Positions 6,767 through 15,487 of a DNA stretch of 64,000 nucleotides are shown in pieces. Origin of the DNA: Castellaniella sp041677825 (lineage in GTDB: Bacteria > Pseudomonadota > Gammaproteobacteria > Burkholderiales > Burkholderiaceae_B). Position numbers and translations under genes: made by a program. The stretch is from contig NZ_JBAYPG010000008.1 of assembly GCF_041677825.1 (NCBI RefSeq), positions 1 to 64,000 on the forward strand. The letters are read 5' to 3'. Numbering within the stretch: the first letter of the stretch is position 1; each line of letters opens with the position of its first letter. The notes below the pieces were generated by a model that did not search any database, was not told the origin of the DNA, and saw only the letters and a program-made list of their open reading frames with translations.

Positions 6767-9652
6767 ATGAAGCGTGAAGACGTATTCACCGGCCTCGAGC
6801 CCCAGGTCATCACCACCGAGGTGCTGCTCGAGAAGTACGCCAAGGGCGGCGAGACGAGCATCGGCGAAATCCAGCAGCGGGTGGCGCGGGCGCTGGCGGC
6901 CGTCGAGCCGGCCGATCAGCAGGCCCACTACGAGGCGCTGTTCCTGCAGGCACAGCAGCGCGGGTTCATCCCCGCAGGCCGCATCAATTCCGCGGCCGGC
7001 ACCGATCTGGCAGCCACGCTGATCAACTGCTTCGTGCAGCCGGTGGGCGATTCGATCTCCAGCGCGGTCGATGGCCTGCCCGGCATCTACGATGCCTTGC
7101 AGAAGGCGGCGGAAACCATGCGCCGCGGGGGCGGGGTGGGCTACAACTTCAGCCACATCCGCCCCGCGGGCGCGCAGGTCAAGGGTACGGCGTCCAAGGC
7201 CTCGGGGCCCATTTCCTATATGCGGGTGTTCGATCGCTCCTGCGAGACCGTCGAATCGGCCGGGGCGCGGCGTGGCGCCCAAATGGGCGTGCTGTCGGTG
7301 TCGCACCCCGATGTCGAGGCCTTCGTGCAGGCCAAGCAGACGGCCGGGGAACTCACCAACTTCAACGTGTCGGTCAGCGTCACCGATGCCTTCATGCAGG
7401 CGGTGGTCGACGACACCCTGTTTCCGCTGGTGCACCCTGCGGAGCCTTCCGAAGACCTCAAGGCCGCGGGTGCCTGGCAGCGTGCCGACGGCCTGTGGGT
7501 CTATCGCGAAATCCGGGCGCGTGACCTCTGGGACCAGATCATGCGTTCCACGTACGATTACGCCGAACCGGGCGTGCTGTTCCACGATCAGATCAACCGC
7601 GAAAACAATCTGCACTATCTCGAGGTACTCGAAGCCACCAATCCGTGTGGCGAGCAGCCTCTGCCGGCCTACGGCTGCTGCTGCCTGGGGTCCATCGACC
7701 TGACGCGCTTCGTGCACAATCCGTTTGGGCTGCAGGGCGAGCCCGAGGTCGACTGGGCCGGCCTGGCCGAGGTCACGGCCCTGGCTATCCGCATGCTCGA
7801 CAACGTGCTCGATGCCACCCAGTGGCCGCTGCCCGAGCAGGCGGCCGAGGCCGCACTCAAGCGGCGCGTCGGCCTGGGGGTGACCGGGCTGGGCGATGCC
7901 CTCATCATGCTCGGGCTGCCCTACGACAGCGAACCGGCGCGTGCCATGGCGGGGCGCTTCGCGCAGGCGGTTGCGCATGCGGCCTATCGGGCATCGGTGG
8001 CCCTCGCCCAAGAGCGCGGCGCGTTCCCGGGTTTCGAGGCAGAAGCCTATCTGAACAGCGGCTTCGCGCGCCGTCTGCCCGAAGACATCCGCCTGGTCAT
8101 TGCCGAGCATGGCATCCGCAACAGCCACTTGACGTCGATCGCGCCCACGGGGACCATCTCGCTGGCGTTTGCGGACAACGCGTCGAACGGCATCGAGCCG
8201 CCTTTTTCCTGGACCTACACGCGCAGCAAGCGCATGGCCGATGGCTCGCGCCAGGATTACACCGTCGAGGATCACGCCTATCGCCTGTACCGGCTCATGG
8301 GTGGCGATGTCTCGGGCGATCTGCCGGGCCATTTCCGCACGGCGCTGCAGATTTCGGCGCGCGACCACGCGCTCATGGTGGCTGCAGTCAAGGACCACGT
8401 CGATGCCGCCATTTCCAAGACGGTGAATGTCCCGGCCGACTATCCCTACGAAGACTTCAAGAACCTGTATCTCGAAGCCTGGACCCTCGGGCTCAAGGGC
8501 ATCACCACGTACCGGCCCAGCGGCAAGCGCGGCGCGGTGCTGTCGGTCGGGTCCGCCAGTACGGGCGCGCCGGTACAGCCCGAGGCGATTTCCCTGTCCG
8601 AGGCCGATCGGCGCCTGGTGCTCAAGCGCACCATCGAGCCGGTGCTCAACAGCCTGCGCTGGCCCAACCGGCCGCGCCTGCCGCGCGGGGCATCCTGCTG
8701 GGCCTCCGATGCCATAGAAACCTCCGAGGGCAGTTTCGTGGTGTTCGTCTCGGATCTGCAGAACCGGCCGTTCGAGATCTGGGTCAATGGCGCGCGCCCG
8801 CCCCGCGGCCTGGGGTCGGTGGCCAAGATGCTCAGCCTCGACATGTATACCGACGACTACCCCTGGCTCGATCGCAAGCTGCAGGTGCTGGCGCGCACCA
8901 GCGGGCAGGCCGAGTTCCAGATGACGGATCCGGAAACCGGCGAGTGCATCAGCATGCCGTCCACGGTGGCCGCACTGGCCCGGCTGGTGGCGTTCCGGCA
9001 TCGCTCATTGGGCATCGCGGCGCCCGAGTCGGCCGCCTCGGCCATGATGGATGCCCTGATCGCGCCGCGCGAGCCCAAGACCGGTACCGATGGCACCATG
9101 GGTTGGGTCTGCGATGTGCTCAATCCGGCCACGGGTGACGATCTGGTGCTGATGGTGAAAGAACTGCGCATGCCCGATGGCTCCACGCGGCCCTATTCGG
9201 TATGGGGGGCGGGCAAGTTCCCGCACGCGTTCCAGGGCCTCTTCAAGCTGCTCAGCCTGGACATGCGCATCGTCGATCCGGCCTGGATCGCCATGAAACT
9301 GCGCAAGCTCATGAGTTACGCCGAACCGCAGGGGGATTTCATGGCGCGGGTGCCGGGCAGCGACCAGTCGCGCTCCTTTCCTTCCACCGAGGCGTACATT
9401 GCGCGTTTGCTGATCCATCGGTATGCCATGCTGGGCATCCTCGATGAATCAGGCGAGCCGCTCGATCCCATGGGCGTGGTGCAGGCCGAGACCGCACCCG
9501 GGCTGCCGGGCGCGGCCGCCCGGGGGGCTTCGGGCGACCTCACCGCACAGATGACCGGCAGCGAATGCCCCGAATGTCACCTGCACCGGGTGATCCGGCG
9601 CGACGGCTGTGAGTTCTGCACCAGTTGCGGGTATCAGGGGGCCTGTGGCTGA
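6767..9652 (+). CDS. nrdJ: Adenosylcobalamin-dependent (class II) ribonucleoside-diphosphate reductase
   Basis: 961 residues. Reduces ribonucleotides to deoxyribonucleotides using a B12-generated thiyl radical, so works with or without oxygen. Seen: RGGGVGYNFSHIRP, the first redox Cys in LINCFVQP, the ATNPCGEQPLP active-site loop (catalytic Cys and Glu) at about residue 291, and SIAPTGTISLAF. Two TSCPAT-type repeats follow (EGSFVVFVSDLQNRPFEIWV and VLMVKELRMPDGSTRPYSVW), then a C-terminal zinc ribbon (CPEC...CTSC). Start at 6767 has AGGAG six bases upstream. Two NrdR boxes precede it. Confidence 0.95.
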   Translation: MKREDVFTGLEPQVITTEVLLEKYAKGGETSIGEIQQRVARALAAVEPADQQAHYEALFLQAQQRGFIPAGRINSAAGTDLAATLINCFVQPVGDSISSAVDGLPGIYDALQKAAETMRRGGGVGYNFSHIRPAGAQVKGTASKASGPISYMRVFDRSCETVESAGARRGAQMGVLSVSHPDVEAFVQAKQTAGELTNFNVSVSVTDAFMQAVVDDTLFPLVHPAEPSEDLKAAGAWQRADGLWVYREIRARDLWDQIMRSTYDYAEPGVLFHDQINRENNLHYLEVLEATNPCGEQPLPAYGCCCLGSIDLTRFVHNPFGLQGEPEVDWAGLAEVTALAIRMLDNVLDATQWPLPEQAAEAALKRRVGLGVTGLGDALIMLGLPYDSEPARAMAGRFAQAVAHAAYRASVALAQERGAFPGFEAEAYLNSGFARRLPEDIRLVIAEHGIRNSHLTSIAPTGTISLAFADNASNGIEPPFSWTYTRSKRMADGSRQDYTVEDHAYRLYRLMGGDVSGDLPGHFRTALQISARDHALMVAAVKDHVDAAISKTVNVPADYPYEDFKNLYLEAWTLGLKGITTYRPSGKRGAVLSVGSASTGAPVQPEAISLSEADRRLVLKRTIEPVLNSLRWPNRPRLPRGASCWASDAIETSEGSFVVFVSDLQNRPFEIWVNGARPPRGLGSVAKMLSLDMYTDDYPWLDRKLQVLARTSGQAEFQMTDPETGECISMPSTVAALARLVAFRHRSLGIAAPESAASAMMDALIAPREPKTGTDGTMGWVCDVLNPATGDDLVLMVKELRMPDGSTRPYSVWGAGKFPHAFQGLFKLLSLDMRIVDPAWIAMKLRKLMSYAEPQGDFMARVPGSDQSRSFPSTEAYIARLLIHRYAMLGILDESGEPLDPMGVVQAETAPGLPGAAARGASGDLTAQMTGSECPECHLHRVIRRDGCEFCTSCGYQGACG

Positions 9653-9690
9653 GCGGGGCCGAACCAGGTCCGGCGTGCTGCACGACGTGG

Positions 9691-11013
9691 TCAGGGCGCA
9701 ATCGGCGCCTTGGCCTGTGCATTGGCCGCGGGGCCCATGGCCGGTTCGGGGTCGAGCCCCTGAATGCGTACATACCGGTTGCGGCCTGCTGACCATCCGG
9801 CCACGCTGGTGCCCAGCGTGATCGCGGCCAGCAAGCCGGCGATAGGCTGAAAACTGCCGGTCCAGTGGTGGATCAGGCCGATCAGCAGCGGCGCGAGGGC
9901 GCCAATGGTATAGCCTGCGCTCTGCGCCATGCCCGAGAGCAGGGTGGCGGTCTGGGTACCGGGTGAGCGCAGGACGATAATGGTCAAGGCGGTGGCAAAT
10001 GTGGCCCCCTGGGCCAGGCCTTGCACGATGGCCAGCGGCCAGATCCACGAGGCGGGTACGAACAGCAGCAGGGTCAGTGGAATACCGCAGGCCAGCGCCA
10101 GCAGCACGCTCAACAGCCGCTGGTCCGCGGTTCGCCGGATCAGAAAGGGCGCCAGCAGGTTGCCGAGCAGGTTGGCCACGATGCAGGCCGAGGTGATGAG
10201 GCCGGCTGCCGCCGTGTCGAGGCCGCGACCGTGCAGAATCGGTGCGAGCCACCCCAGCACCGTATACGCCATGGAAGACTGCAGCCCCATGTAGATCGTG
10301 ACTTGCCAGGCCAGGGGGTTCTTCCAGATGCCACCGGCCCGGGCGGCCCGTGCGTGATGGTCGGGCCCGATCCGCAGGCGTGGCAGCCAGATCAGGGTGA
10401 CCAGCGCCACAGGCAGTGCCCAGAGGGCCAGACCGGTTGTCCAGCCGGCATCCAGGCGGCGGATGAGCGGTATTGTGAATGCGGCGGCGGCCGCGGAACC
10501 CAGGTTCATTGCGGTGACGTACAGCCCGGTGACCAGGGCCACATGGCGGGCAAAATCCCGCTTGACCAGTACCGGCATCAGCACGTTGCAGACGGCGATG
10601 CTGGCGCCTGCCAGCAAGGACCCGGCAAACAGTCCACCCAGCCCGTAGAACCCGCGCACGGCCGTGCCCAGGGTGAGGAAAACCAGCGCGGCGACCAGCG
10701 TGCGCTCGATGCCGAGCCAGCGTGCACACAGAGGTGCCAGCGGCGCGAACAGGCCCAGACAGATCATGGGCAGCGTGGTCAGATACCCCGCATCGGCCGC
10801 CGACAGACCGGTTGTTTCCATGATCTCGGGCAACAGCACTGACAGGCTGGGGAAAATCAGGCGCACATTCAGTGCAAGAAGAATCAGCGCACAGGCCGCC
10901 GACCAGGAGATGATGGCCTTGTTTGACATCGGGGAAACATCCGTTGTTGTGGGCGGCCGCCATGGGCGTGACGACCTCTCGCCGAGCAAGACGCTGGTCG
11001 CATTGGCATGCAT
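9691..11013 (-). CDS. MFS transporter, CynX/NimT type
   Basis: 440 residues with about twelve hydrophobic segments. NVRLIFPSLSVLLPEI in helix 1 and TTLPMICLGLFAPLAP in helix 2 are typical of the cyanate/2-nitroimidazole (CynX/NimT) MFS branch, whose members export or import small anions and drugs. The substrate is unknown. The first 28 residues (MHANATSV...) are not hydrophobic and precede the usual start MSNKAIISW (10929). The 11013 start is kept because AGGAGG lies upstream of it, while the internal one lacks a clear ribosome site. Confidence 0.82.
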   Translation of the reverse strand: MHANATSVLLGERSSRPWRPPTTTDVSPMSNKAIISWSAACALILLALNVRLIFPSLSVLLPEIMETTGLSAADAGYLTTLPMICLGLFAPLAPLCARWLGIERTLVAALVFLTLGTAVRGFYGLGGLFAGSLLAGASIAVCNVLMPVLVKRDFARHVALVTGLYVTAMNLGSAAAAAFTIPLIRRLDAGWTTGLALWALPVALVTLIWLPRLRIGPDHHARAARAGGIWKNPLAWQVTIYMGLQSSMAYTVLGWLAPILHGRGLDTAAAGLITSACIVANLLGNLLAPFLIRRTADQRLLSVLLALACGIPLTLLLFVPASWIWPLAIVQGLAQGATFATALTIIVLRSPGTQTATLLSGMAQSAGYTIGALAPLLIGLIHHWTGSFQPIAGLLAAITLGTSVAGWSAGRNRYVRIQGLDPEPAMGPAANAQAKAPIAP

Positions 11014-11108
11014 CGAGCCGCCTTCCTCCTGTGACTCAAGCTTAAACCGCCGAGTGCGGTCATGGGGCGTCTCGGCACACTTTCACGCTTGGGGTTTATA
11101 CCTATTAT

Positions 11109-11169
11109 TCTCATTAAATGAGATAATTGGATTCTTCTTGTTGACAGCCTATTTTCCGGGTTCTAGCAT
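11109..11169 (+). promoter_or_regulatory. Dyad operator and sigma70-type promoter before the deacetylase/TRAP cluster
   Basis: A perfect 15-base palindrome TCTCATTAAATGAGA lies at 11109-11123, inside a larger near-dyad (ATTATT...GATAAT). Then comes a full consensus -35 TTGACA at 11141-11146 and, 17 bases on, TAGCAT at 11164-11169 as -10. The palindrome centre is about 25 bases upstream of the -35, a position suited to an activator or to shared control with the divergent MFS gene. The regulator is unknown; the IclR protein of the same cluster is a candidate. Confidence 0.6.
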
Positions 11170-11310
11170 GATTTCATGTGAGAAATAGGCTTGGTCAGAC
11201 GGGTTGTCCAGCATCTGCAGGTTCCGACTGTTCCACGAATTCTCAAATTCAGCGCCAGCCCTGAATGCATGGATTGCAACCTGGGCGCGCTTCAGTGATG
11301 GAGAAGCAGG

Positions 11311-12210
11311 ATGTCCAAGGTTGGAAGCAGCATACGGGCACGCGTGCCTTACGTGCCGATCCACAAAAGAAAGAAACTGCACCTTCCCGGTGACGGAAAG
11401 ATCATTCTCTGGGTGATCGTGAATATCGAGAACTGGCGCCCTGAAAAGCCCATGCCGCGTGTCATTCTGCCGCCTCCCATGGGCCAGCCCATGCTGCCCG
11501 ACGTGCCCAACTGGGCCTGGCATGAATACGGCATGCGCGTCGGCTTCTGGCGTTATCTCGAGGCGCTGCAGAGCCGCAGGCTGAAGGCCACCGTCGCCCT
11601 CAACGGCAGTGCCTGCGAGGTCTATCCCGAGGCCTGTGAGGCCGCACGTGATGCGGGGTGGGAATTCATCGGGCACGGCTATGTCCAGACTCCCATGCAC
11701 ACGGTCGACGACGAGCGCGAGGTCATCGCCAGAACCATGCAGGCCATCACCGCGCTCACGGGCCGTGCGCCCAGGGGCTGGGAAAGCCCGGGGCTCACCG
11801 AAACCGACGAAACCGTCGATCTGCTGGCCGAAGCCGGCATCGAGTACGTGGCCAATTGGGTGCTCGATGATCAGCCGGTGCCCGTCAACACGCGGGCCGG
11901 GTCCATGACGGCGCTGCCTTATCCGGTCGAAATCAACGACGTGGTGATGAGCGCCGTCCAGCTGCAGCCTTCCGATGAAATATGGCGCCGCGGGCGCGAT
12001 CAGTTCGATCGCCTCTACCAGGAAAGCAGCGATTCGGTGCGTGTCATGTCCATTTCGATACACCCTTTCCTGACTGGTGTGCCTCATCGGATCAAGTATC
12101 TCGAACAACTGCTCGACTACATCCTCGGGCATGAAGGGGTCGTCCCCATGACGGGGGCCGAAATGCTCGACTGGTACCGGGCGCAGCACGGCCAGCCCGC
12201 AGCCGTCTGA
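11311..12210 (+). CDS. Polysaccharide deacetylase-family protein (PuuE/NodB-like)
   Basis: 299 residues, no signal peptide. NodB-homology barrel of the allantoinase PuuE-like subgroup: WAWHEYGMRVGFWRYLEALQ, KATVALNGSACEVYP, WEFIGHGYVQTP, an E-R-E segment (DDEREVIARTMQAI), PRGWESPGLTET and a late SISIHPFLTGVPHRI. The N-terminal D-D motif of metal-dependent NodB enzymes is not evident, as in PuuE-type members. Members act on carbon-nitrogen bonds of small amides or acetamido groups. GGAG lies seven bases before the ATG. It opens a cluster with a propeller protein, TRAP importer, IclR regulator and asparaginase. Confidence 0.8.
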   Translation: MSKVGSSIRARVPYVPIHKRKKLHLPGDGKIILWVIVNIENWRPEKPMPRVILPPPMGQPMLPDVPNWAWHEYGMRVGFWRYLEALQSRRLKATVALNGSACEVYPEACEAARDAGWEFIGHGYVQTPMHTVDDEREVIARTMQAITALTGRAPRGWESPGLTETDETVDLLAEAGIEYVANWVLDDQPVPVNTRAGSMTALPYPVEINDVVMSAVQLQPSDEIWRRGRDQFDRLYQESSDSVRVMSISIHPFLTGVPHRIKYLEQLLDYILGHEGVVPMTGAEMLDWYRAQHGQPAAV

Positions 12211-12246
12211 TCGCGCTGATTCATGGCTTTTTTCAGGAGTATGACA

Positions 12247-13773
12247 ATGTCCGTCAATGACAAGCAAGAGGCCTCCGCCCCCCGCGAAAAGATCGTGCAT
12301 GGGGTCATGCAGGGCGGCGGAACCGTACCGATGCGCCTGCCTGCCGGGGCCTTGAACTATCTGGACCGCAATCAGTACATCTCGTCGATGGAAATCGTGG
12401 CCTTCTATCCGTCGATCAAGGTGGATTTCTTCGGCGACGAGCATTCCTGCATGTGGACCAGCGGCGAACGGCGTCTGCTGGCGTACGAGGGCGGCTGGAT
12501 CGACATCACCGAGCCCAAGGCGGCCACGACCATCGAAGAGCCGGGCCTGTCGCCCTTCCAGAGCTGCGTCTACAACGAGCGCCTGAAGAAGTGGATCCGG
12601 GTGGTGGCGCATCAGATTCCCCTCACCCCGGGCACGGTCGACTATCCGCGCGGCAAGTATCACCCCGAATATCGCGAGAAGGCTGCATCGTATGCCGGCT
12701 TTCGCGGTATCAAGACCTATGACGTCAGCAATCCGGAAAAGCCGGTGCTGCTGAATGAATTTGCCACGGGCAGTACCGGCAACGGCGTTCATCTGCCGTT
12801 CTACGACGGCGGGCGCTACGCCTATCTGGCCTGCGGGTGGGATGATCAGTTGCGCATGGAAAGCTCCGAGCGGGTCAACAGCAATGCACTGATGATCGTC
12901 GACATGACGGACCCGTCCGCAGTCCACGAGGTCTCGCGCTGGTGGGTGCCGGGCCAGCGGCTCGAAGAAGAGGCCCTGTACCGCAGCACCTATCCGTTCG
13001 CAGGCGATCAGTGCTCCTGGACCTGCAACCGCACCCCGTGCATCGTGCCGGTCCGGGTCGAAGACGGGGGCACGATCGGTTACGGCGGCTGGGGCCATTT
13101 CGGTTTTTATGTCCATGACCTGTCCGACATCAAAAACCCGAAGGTCTACGGCAAGGTCAGCCATCCCCTGGAAGCCATTGGCGGGATTCCCTATCACCAT
13201 GTCGTCCCGGTCACCTCGGCATCCGCCACTGACCATCCCCAGTTGCAGAATCTGGTGATTGCACTGCCCGAAGCGCTCGAGGCCGATTGCCGCGAGCCGT
13301 TTCACCTGCCGTACGTCATCGATGTCAAGGACCCGACAAACCCACGCATCATCGGGCTGTTTCCACGGCCCATGCCGCACCCCGAAGCACCCTACAAGGA
13401 TTTCGCCATGGCGCGCGGGCGCTTCAGCTCGCGCGTCATGCAGCACTGGATCGCACCGGGCAAGGCACGGCCGAACCTGGTTGCGATGTCCTACCTGAAT
13501 GCGGGGGTTCGCCTGTTCGACATCGCCGATCCGACAGCGCCCAAGGAAGTGGCCTATTTCGTGCCGCCGCGGGACGGGGAGATCGACGACTACATGAGCT
13601 GGCGCCGCGGGACCACGGAGGCCGTCTTCATCGAGTGGGACCGGCGCCTGATGTGGGTTGCCACACACGGCGGCCTGTACTGCCTTTCGACACCGTTCCT
13701 GGGCGAACCCGTGCTGGCGCCGGCCAAGGTGACAGAGTGGTCGGTACCCCATGTGAATCGGGGCACGAGCTGA
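12247..13773 (+). CDS. LVIVD-repeat beta-propeller-like protein of unknown function
   Basis: 508 residues, no signal peptide or membrane segment. Several LVIVD-type repeats typical of beta-propellers are visible: GIKTYDVSNPEKPVLLNEF, LMIVDMTDPSAVHEVSRW, FYVHDLSDIKNPKVYGKV, YVIDVKDPTNPRIIGLF and VRLFDIADPTAPKEVAYF. Its Cys pair in CSWTCNRTPC is unusual. The function is not known; the place between the deacetylase and the TRAP genes suggests an enzyme or binding protein for the imported compound. AGGAG is seven bases before the ATG at 12247; the upstream ATG codons at 12223 and 12241 are less well placed. Confidence 0.75.
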   Translation: MSVNDKQEASAPREKIVHGVMQGGGTVPMRLPAGALNYLDRNQYISSMEIVAFYPSIKVDFFGDEHSCMWTSGERRLLAYEGGWIDITEPKAATTIEEPGLSPFQSCVYNERLKKWIRVVAHQIPLTPGTVDYPRGKYHPEYREKAASYAGFRGIKTYDVSNPEKPVLLNEFATGSTGNGVHLPFYDGGRYAYLACGWDDQLRMESSERVNSNALMIVDMTDPSAVHEVSRWWVPGQRLEEEALYRSTYPFAGDQCSWTCNRTPCIVPVRVEDGGTIGYGGWGHFGFYVHDLSDIKNPKVYGKVSHPLEAIGGIPYHHVVPVTSASATDHPQLQNLVIALPEALEADCREPFHLPYVIDVKDPTNPRIIGLFPRPMPHPEAPYKDFAMARGRFSSRVMQHWIAPGKARPNLVAMSYLNAGVRLFDIADPTAPKEVAYFVPPRDGEIDDYMSWRRGTTEAVFIEWDRRLMWVATHGGLYCLSTPFLGEPVLAPAKVTEWSVPHVNRGTS

Positions 13774-13841
13774 TCGATGGATGGCCTCCTGCCGGCGGGC
13801 CTCGGCCTGTCGGCGGGTGCGCAGCAACTGAGGAGACGCCG

Positions 13842-13859
13842 ATGGATACACACGAATAA
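13842..13859 (+). other. Five-codon mini-ORF in the leader of the TRAP genes
   Basis: A well-spaced GAGGAG is followed by ATG and the codons for MDTHE, then TAA, 36 bases before the dctP start. Its ribosome site resembles that of dctP. Such a leader peptide could tune downstream translation, or be chance. Confidence 0.25.
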
Positions 13860-13895
13860 GTACGCTTCACACCAATGAACACACAGGAGATTGCA

Positions 13896-14915
13896 ATGAA
13901 GACATTCACAGCATTGGGTCTGGCGACCTGCCTGGCAGGCGCCGTGGCCTTTGCCCCGGCTGCTCACGCAGCCGAATTCACCATGAAGATTTCGCACTCG
14001 GCTGCACCTGGTGATCCAAGAGACCAGGGGGCACAAAAGGTAGCCGAGTTGCTGAACAACAGCAAGACCTGCGATATCAAGGTACAGGTCTTTCCATCCG
14101 ATCAACTGGGGGGCAGCGAGACCATCTGGGAACAGGTTCAGCTGGGCGGGGTCGAGGTCATGATCGCTCCGGCCGCCAATCTCGTACCCTATGAACCACT
14201 CATGGGCATCCTGGATCTACCCTACTTCTGGCCGGCCAGCCCCGAGCAACTGCTCGAGGTCTACCAGAGCGAGGCGATGGACGACCTGCTGAAACTGCCC
14301 GAAGCGCATGGCTTCATCGTGCCTGGCGTGTGGCACACTGGATACAAGAACTGGACGTCGAACAAGGCGCTGCATACGCCCGAGGATTTCAAGGGGCTGA
14401 TCGTGCGCGTGATGCCTTCCAAGATCCTGCACAAGCAAAATGAGCTGCTGGGCATGCAGAACGTGTCGATGAATTTCGGCGACACGTATTCGGCGCTGCA
14501 GAGCGGTACGATCGGTGGTCAGGACAACCCGATTCCGCTGATCTACAACATGAAGTTCCATGAGGTCCAGAAATACATCACGATGACCAACCACGGTATC
14601 CTGGACCAGGTCTTCGCCATTTCGAAGATATTCTGGGACAAGCTGCCCGAAGCCTGCCATACCGAAATCCGCGATGCGATCAACGAAGGCGGCAAGGTCA
14701 CCTATGCAGCCAACGAGAAGCTGATCACGGAGGATCTGGAAAAGATCAAGGCGAGCGGCACCACGATCGTTGAACTCGGCCCTGAAGAAATCGCCGCCAT
14801 CAAGAATGTGCTGGAGCCGGCCGTGAGAGACTACTACGTCGAACTCGTAGGTCCCAAGGGGCAGGAACTGGTCGATGGCTTCGAGGCCGAATTCAAGAAA
14901 ATGGGCATCAACTGA
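13896..14915 (+). CDS. TRAP transporter substrate-binding protein (DctP type)
   Basis: 339 residues with a signal peptide (cleavage after AHA, about residue 25). DctP-fold periplasmic receptor: FTMKISHSAAPGDPRDQGAQKVAE at the mature N-terminus, FPSDQLGG, LPYFWP, the KGLIVRVMPSKI strand carrying the conserved Arg that binds a ligand carboxylate, and GQDNPIPLIYNMKFHEVQKY. The ligand is therefore probably an organic acid. GGAG lies six bases before ATG 13896. The dctQ and dctM genes follow directly. Confidence 0.92.
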   Translation: MKTFTALGLATCLAGAVAFAPAAHAAEFTMKISHSAAPGDPRDQGAQKVAELLNNSKTCDIKVQVFPSDQLGGSETIWEQVQLGGVEVMIAPAANLVPYEPLMGILDLPYFWPASPEQLLEVYQSEAMDDLLKLPEAHGFIVPGVWHTGYKNWTSNKALHTPEDFKGLIVRVMPSKILHKQNELLGMQNVSMNFGDTYSALQSGTIGGQDNPIPLIYNMKFHEVQKYITMTNHGILDQVFAISKIFWDKLPEACHTEIRDAINEGGKVTYAANEKLITEDLEKIKASGTTIVELGPEEIAAIKNVLEPAVRDYYVELVGPKGQELVDGFEAEFKKMGIN

Positions 14916-14936
14916 CAGGTCCAGAGAGTCGCAGTC

Positions 14937-15443
14937 ATGAAACGCATCAACAGTCTGGCGGAGCTGACGGCGGCTCTCGCACTATTGGCCCTGAGCGCGC
15001 TGATGCTCATCAACGTGTTCGCCCGCAACGTCATCCGCCAATCGTTCATAGGAACGGAAACGCTGGCGGTCTATTTCATGATCTGGATCACGTTCATCGG
15101 TGCGGCCGTGATCATTCTGCAATACGGTCATGTCAGCGTGGATTTCTTCCTGCGGATGGCGCGTACCCGAGAGGGCCTGTCGCGTGCCATCGGCCTGCTG
15201 ACGGTGGCCACGGCGCTCGTCATCAGTGGTTTTTTCATCTGGTACGGCGCGCAACTGGCCTACCAGTTGTTCATGCGTGGCGGGCGGGTGGCGACCCTGG
15301 GCATTTCACAGGGCTATATCTATGCCTTCATCACCGTGGCCATGGTTCTGATGTTCTGCAATGCCCTGATTCTCGGCTGGCGGCTGCTCATCGGAGATCG
15401 GTCGAGTTATCCGGGAGACTATCTGCAGGATGACGCGCCATGA
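14937..15443 (+). CDS. TRAP transporter small permease (DctQ type)
   Basis: 168 residues with four hydrophobic segments (about 10-28, 44-63, 88-107, 130-150). The motif FARNVIRQSFIGTETLAVYFMIWITFIGAA fits DctQ, with helix 3 carrying a charged Arg/Glu pair. It forms the membrane complex with the following large subunit and uses sodium-driven uptake. It starts 21 bases after dctP and ends 44 bases before dctM. Confidence 0.92.
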   Translation: MKRINSLAELTAALALLALSALMLINVFARNVIRQSFIGTETLAVYFMIWITFIGAAVIILQYGHVSVDFFLRMARTREGLSRAIGLLTVATALVISGFFIWYGAQLAYQLFMRGGRVATLGISQGYIYAFITVAMVLMFCNALILGWRLLIGDRSSYPGDYLQDDAP

Positions 15444-15487
15444 CCGTAGCTGCACAAGCACTCCTGAAACAATTGGGAAACTGAAAG

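Noticed and set aside
6674..9001. Long open frame (about 775 codons) opposite nrdJ
   Set aside because: It mirrors a strongly conserved gene, has His/Gly/Arg-rich translation without domains and no ribosome site; an effect of GC-rich codon use.
11101..11125. Fur box in the 11.1-kb palindrome
   Set aside because: The hexamers are in the wrong order relative to GATAATGATAATCATTATC and no iron gene is adjacent.
11149..13851. Long open frame (about 900 codons) opposite the deacetylase and propeller genes
   Set aside because: Spans two real genes and their spacer on the other strand, low-complexity translation, no family motifs.
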